Origin: Flavivirga sp. 57AJ16
GTDB taxonomy: Bacteria; Bacteroidota; Bacteroidia; Flavobacteriales; Flavobacteriaceae
Direction: 5' to 3'
Assembly: GCF_028736925.1 (NCBI RefSeq)
Contig: NZ_JAQZAT010000009.1
Span: forward strand, 1-64,000
Length of the DNA: 64,000 bases
The translations under genes were made by a program, and so were the position numbers. Below, in pieces: positions 62,282 through 64,000 of this stretch. Numbering within the stretch: position 1 is the stretch's first letter; each line of letters begins with the position of its first letter. The notes under the pieces are model-generated. The model saw only the letters and a program-made list of their open reading frames with translations. It was not told the origin of the DNA and ran no database searches.

Positions 62282-62698
62282 ATGAAAAGAAGCACTCCAG
62301 TTTCAGAAATAATGAGCAAGGATGTTATAGCCTTAAGAAGATCGGATAATTTAGAGAGAGCCGAAATGCTTTTTAAAAGATATAATATTAGACACATCCC
62401 TGTTGTTAGTAGCGAATCTATAATTGGCATGTTAAGTTATACAGATTTACTCAGAATTAGCTTTGCTGATGCTACAGATAACGGTAGCAGTGTTGATACC
62501 GTTGTTTACAATATGTTTACTATTGAACAGGTTATGACAAAAAGCCCTGTAAGTGTTTCAAGTGATACAACTATTAAAGAAGTGGCCGAAATTTTAGCTA
62601 AAAATGAATTTCATGCATTACCTGTTGTAGCCGATTCGCTTTTGGTTGGTATCGTAACAACTACAGATTTGATAAATTATTTGCTGAAGCAATATTAA
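62282..62698 (+). CDS. CBS-domain pair protein
   Basis: 138 residues that are only two CBS domains (VSEIMSKDVIALRRSDNL and NIRHIPVVSSESIIGMLSYT; TIEQVMTKSPVSVSSDTTIK and FHALPVVADSLLVGIVTTTD). It should bind adenine nucleotides as a sensor. The stop overlaps the convergent rpe stop by four bases. Confidence 0.9.
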   Translation: MKRSTPVSEIMSKDVIALRRSDNLERAEMLFKRYNIRHIPVVSSESIIGMLSYTDLLRISFADATDNGSSVDTVVYNMFTIEQVMTKSPVSVSSDTTIKEVAEILAKNEFHALPVVADSLLVGIVTTTDLINYLLKQY

Positions 62699-63357
62699 GA
62701 ATTCGCCAATTCTTTTAAGTCTTTAACCGTTTTAATCTGGTCGCTACTTTTAAATACGTAGCTTCCAGCAACTAATACATCTGCACCAACATCTACAAGT
62801 GCTTTTGCATTTTTGTTAGTGACACCGCCATCAATTTCTATAATAGTTGAAGCGCCTTTGCGTGTTATTAATTCTTTTAGTTGTGAGACCTTATTATAAG
62901 TGTTTTCAATAAAGCTTTGACCTCCAAAGCCAGGGTTTACACTCATGACACATACCAAATCGATATCGTTTATGGTGTCTTCCAGGACATTTATACTAGT
63001 GTGCGGATTTAATGCAACGCCCGCTTTCATACCTTCAGCTTTAATAGCTTGTAAAGTTCTATGTAAATGTGTACAGGCTTCATAGTGCACGGTAAGGACA
63101 TGACTACCCAACTCGGCAAAAGTTTTAATATACCTGTCTGGGTCAACAATCATTAAATGCACATCTATGGTTTTTTTTGCATGTTTGGCAATGGCTTTTA
63201 AAACAGGCATTCCAAAAGAAATGTTAGGTACAAATACACCATCCATGATATCAATATGAAACCAATCGGCATCACTTGTATTAACCATTTCTATATCACG
63301 TTGAAGGTTTGCAAAATCTGCTGCCAAAATTGATGGCGCAATTAGTTTAGAACTCAT
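62695..63357 (-). CDS. rpe: Ribulose-phosphate 3-epimerase
   Basis: 220 residues of a TIM barrel. IAPSILAADFANL (6-18), HIDIMDGVFVPNISFG near 34-49, HLMIVDPDRYI near 66 and MSVNPGFGGQSFIE near 138 with the late EIDGGV near 173 carry the metal and phosphate residues. It links ribulose-5-P and xylulose-5-P in the pentose phosphate pathway. Confidence 0.96.
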   Translation of the reverse strand: MSSKLIAPSILAADFANLQRDIEMVNTSDADWFHIDIMDGVFVPNISFGMPVLKAIAKHAKKTIDVHLMIVDPDRYIKTFAELGSHVLTVHYEACTHLHRTLQAIKAEGMKAGVALNPHTSINVLEDTINDIDLVCVMSVNPGFGGQSFIENTYNKVSQLKELITRKGASTIIEIDGGVTNKNAKALVDVGADVLVAGSYVFKSSDQIKTVKDLKELANS

Positions 63358-63437
63358 TTAATGTTTTTTGTTTATTAGTGAAACTCAATTTTGAAAAGTT
63401 GCGAAGCAAAGCATTCAAAGTTGATCGTTGAACTAAT

Positions 63438-63454
63438 CCCGCTTTTCTAGCGGG
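63438..63454. terminator. Weak hairpin between BLUF gene and rpe
   Basis: CCCGC-ttttcta-GCGGG. No T run follows on the minus strand, so termination behind the BLUF gene is uncertain. Confidence 0.35.
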
Positions 63455-63519
63455 TCTTTGGATTTAATGCCTTAAAGCTTATTCCGAAGCAGTTCATTCA
63501 GCAAAAATAATTGTTTTAC

Positions 63520-63939
63520 TCAATGTTTAGCTGTTTTTTGTGCAATAAAATTTTCGACCATGTTGATAACTTTATTGGCCAGCTTATTATCTGCTTTTCT
63601 TAACCATTCAAGATATTCGTGAAGGTTGTTTAGTTCTTTACTATTATTCACTATTGTGAACCCAAAGTTATAGTCTTCAAAAATACGTTGTTGAATATCA
63701 ATATTAATAACTTTAAAAATATTCCTATGCCTAGTGTCCAGGCTAATTCTTTTAAAAGTGGCATCAACATGAATTTGATCACCTTCAAGAACTTGTAAGA
63801 AATTAGAATTAGAATATATCAATATACCAGTTATGTTATATTTTAAATTATTTTTTTTTGCTTTTGAAAATAACTTTTGGAGAGCCTTTAACGATTCTTC
63901 CTGACAAGAATCACTTATATAGCATATGGTCTTTAGCAT
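63520..63939 (-). CDS. BLUF-domain blue-light sensor (stand-alone)
   Basis: 139 residues, nearly all BLUF domain. The flavin-network Tyr7 (TICYIS), Asn35 (NITGILIYS) and Gln49 (FLQVLEGD) are present, as is DTRHRN near 68. At the segment that carries the conserved Trp/Met in other BLUF proteins it reads RIFEDYNFGF, so Tyr90 and Phe92 stand at those sites. No output domain is fused; it should act through a partner. Upstream is the window edge. Confidence 0.88.
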   Translation of the reverse strand: MLKTICYISDSCQEESLKALQKLFSKAKKNNLKYNITGILIYSNSNFLQVLEGDQIHVDATFKRISLDTRHRNIFKVINIDIQQRIFEDYNFGFTIVNNSKELNNLHEYLEWLRKADNKLANKVINMVENFIAQKTAKH

Positions 63940-64000
63940 TTAAAAAAAAAAGTTCGTTTTCTCGAAAGTACAAAAAATAATGAACACATTCTGACTTTTT

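Overview
The window comes from a member of the Bacteroidota, most likely a marine Flavobacteriaceae bacterium. The evidence is the low-GC DNA, the Bacteroidota gene orders (coaX - outer membrane protein - TPR - lptC - CNNM/CorC - PpiD; the mevalonate genes; the mraZ-to-ftsZ cluster without murF or ddl), -7 boxes of the TAnnTTTG type, weak Shine-Dalgarno sites and many TTG/GTG starts. I cannot name the species. All family names rest on motifs and recognised sequence, not on a database search.

Layout. 1-300: tail of an ISAon1-like transposase and tRNA-Phe. 483-8691 (+): coaX, an outer membrane protein, a TPR lipoprotein-like protein, lptC, a small membrane protein, a CNNM/CorC protein and a PpiD-type foldase. 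8818-11092 (-): GYDIA-family GHMP kinase and HMG-CoA reductase (mevalonate route). 11244-17598 (+): DPP-IV-like peptidase, two tandem POT peptide transporters and two thioredoxin-fold proteins, which together suggest extracytoplasmic peptide use. 17689-22867 (-): ComEC, NlpC/P60 lipoprotein, lpxB, a small membrane protein, surE. 23010-26263 (+): tail-specific protease and an OppC-type permease. 26353-28034 (-): an XRE-ImmA/IrrE plus DUF4411 (PIN-like) toxin-antitoxin-like pair bounded by a 12-bp inverted repeat. 28217-29714 (-): engB and an alpha/beta hydrolase. 30009-46611 (+): the division and cell-wall cluster mraZ-rsmH-ftsL-ftsI-murE-mraY-murD-ftsW-murG-murC-ftsQ-ftsA-ftsZ, then yqeY. 47694-48933: tRNA-Arg, decayed repeats, a MITE-like element and a broken gene. 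49345-63939: a loose set of stress and ion genes (SYLF, YihY, TerC, CsbD, SLC13, MscS, AraC regulator, ArsC-like, DJ-1/PfpI, Cys-rich copper protein, PNPOx, M90-like peptidase, CBS protein, rpe, BLUF photosensor).

What stands out is the repeat biology. Seven-base tandem arrays with different units occur at several loci (after lpxB, before tRNA-Arg, between HMG-CoA reductase and the GHMP kinase, around murG). Twice they contain the GTG start codon of the next gene. Between ftsW and murG the ftsW tail and the murG head have been duplicated, leaving a 26-codon murG stub. Nearly every junction of the division cluster carries a different short palindromic repeat, and three of these sit just before the start codons of ftsL, murD and ftsW. 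Another such palindrome lies in frame inside murD. Upstream of mraZ three GTGGTA boxes spaced 10 bp apart overlap the promoter, which fits autoregulation by MraZ.
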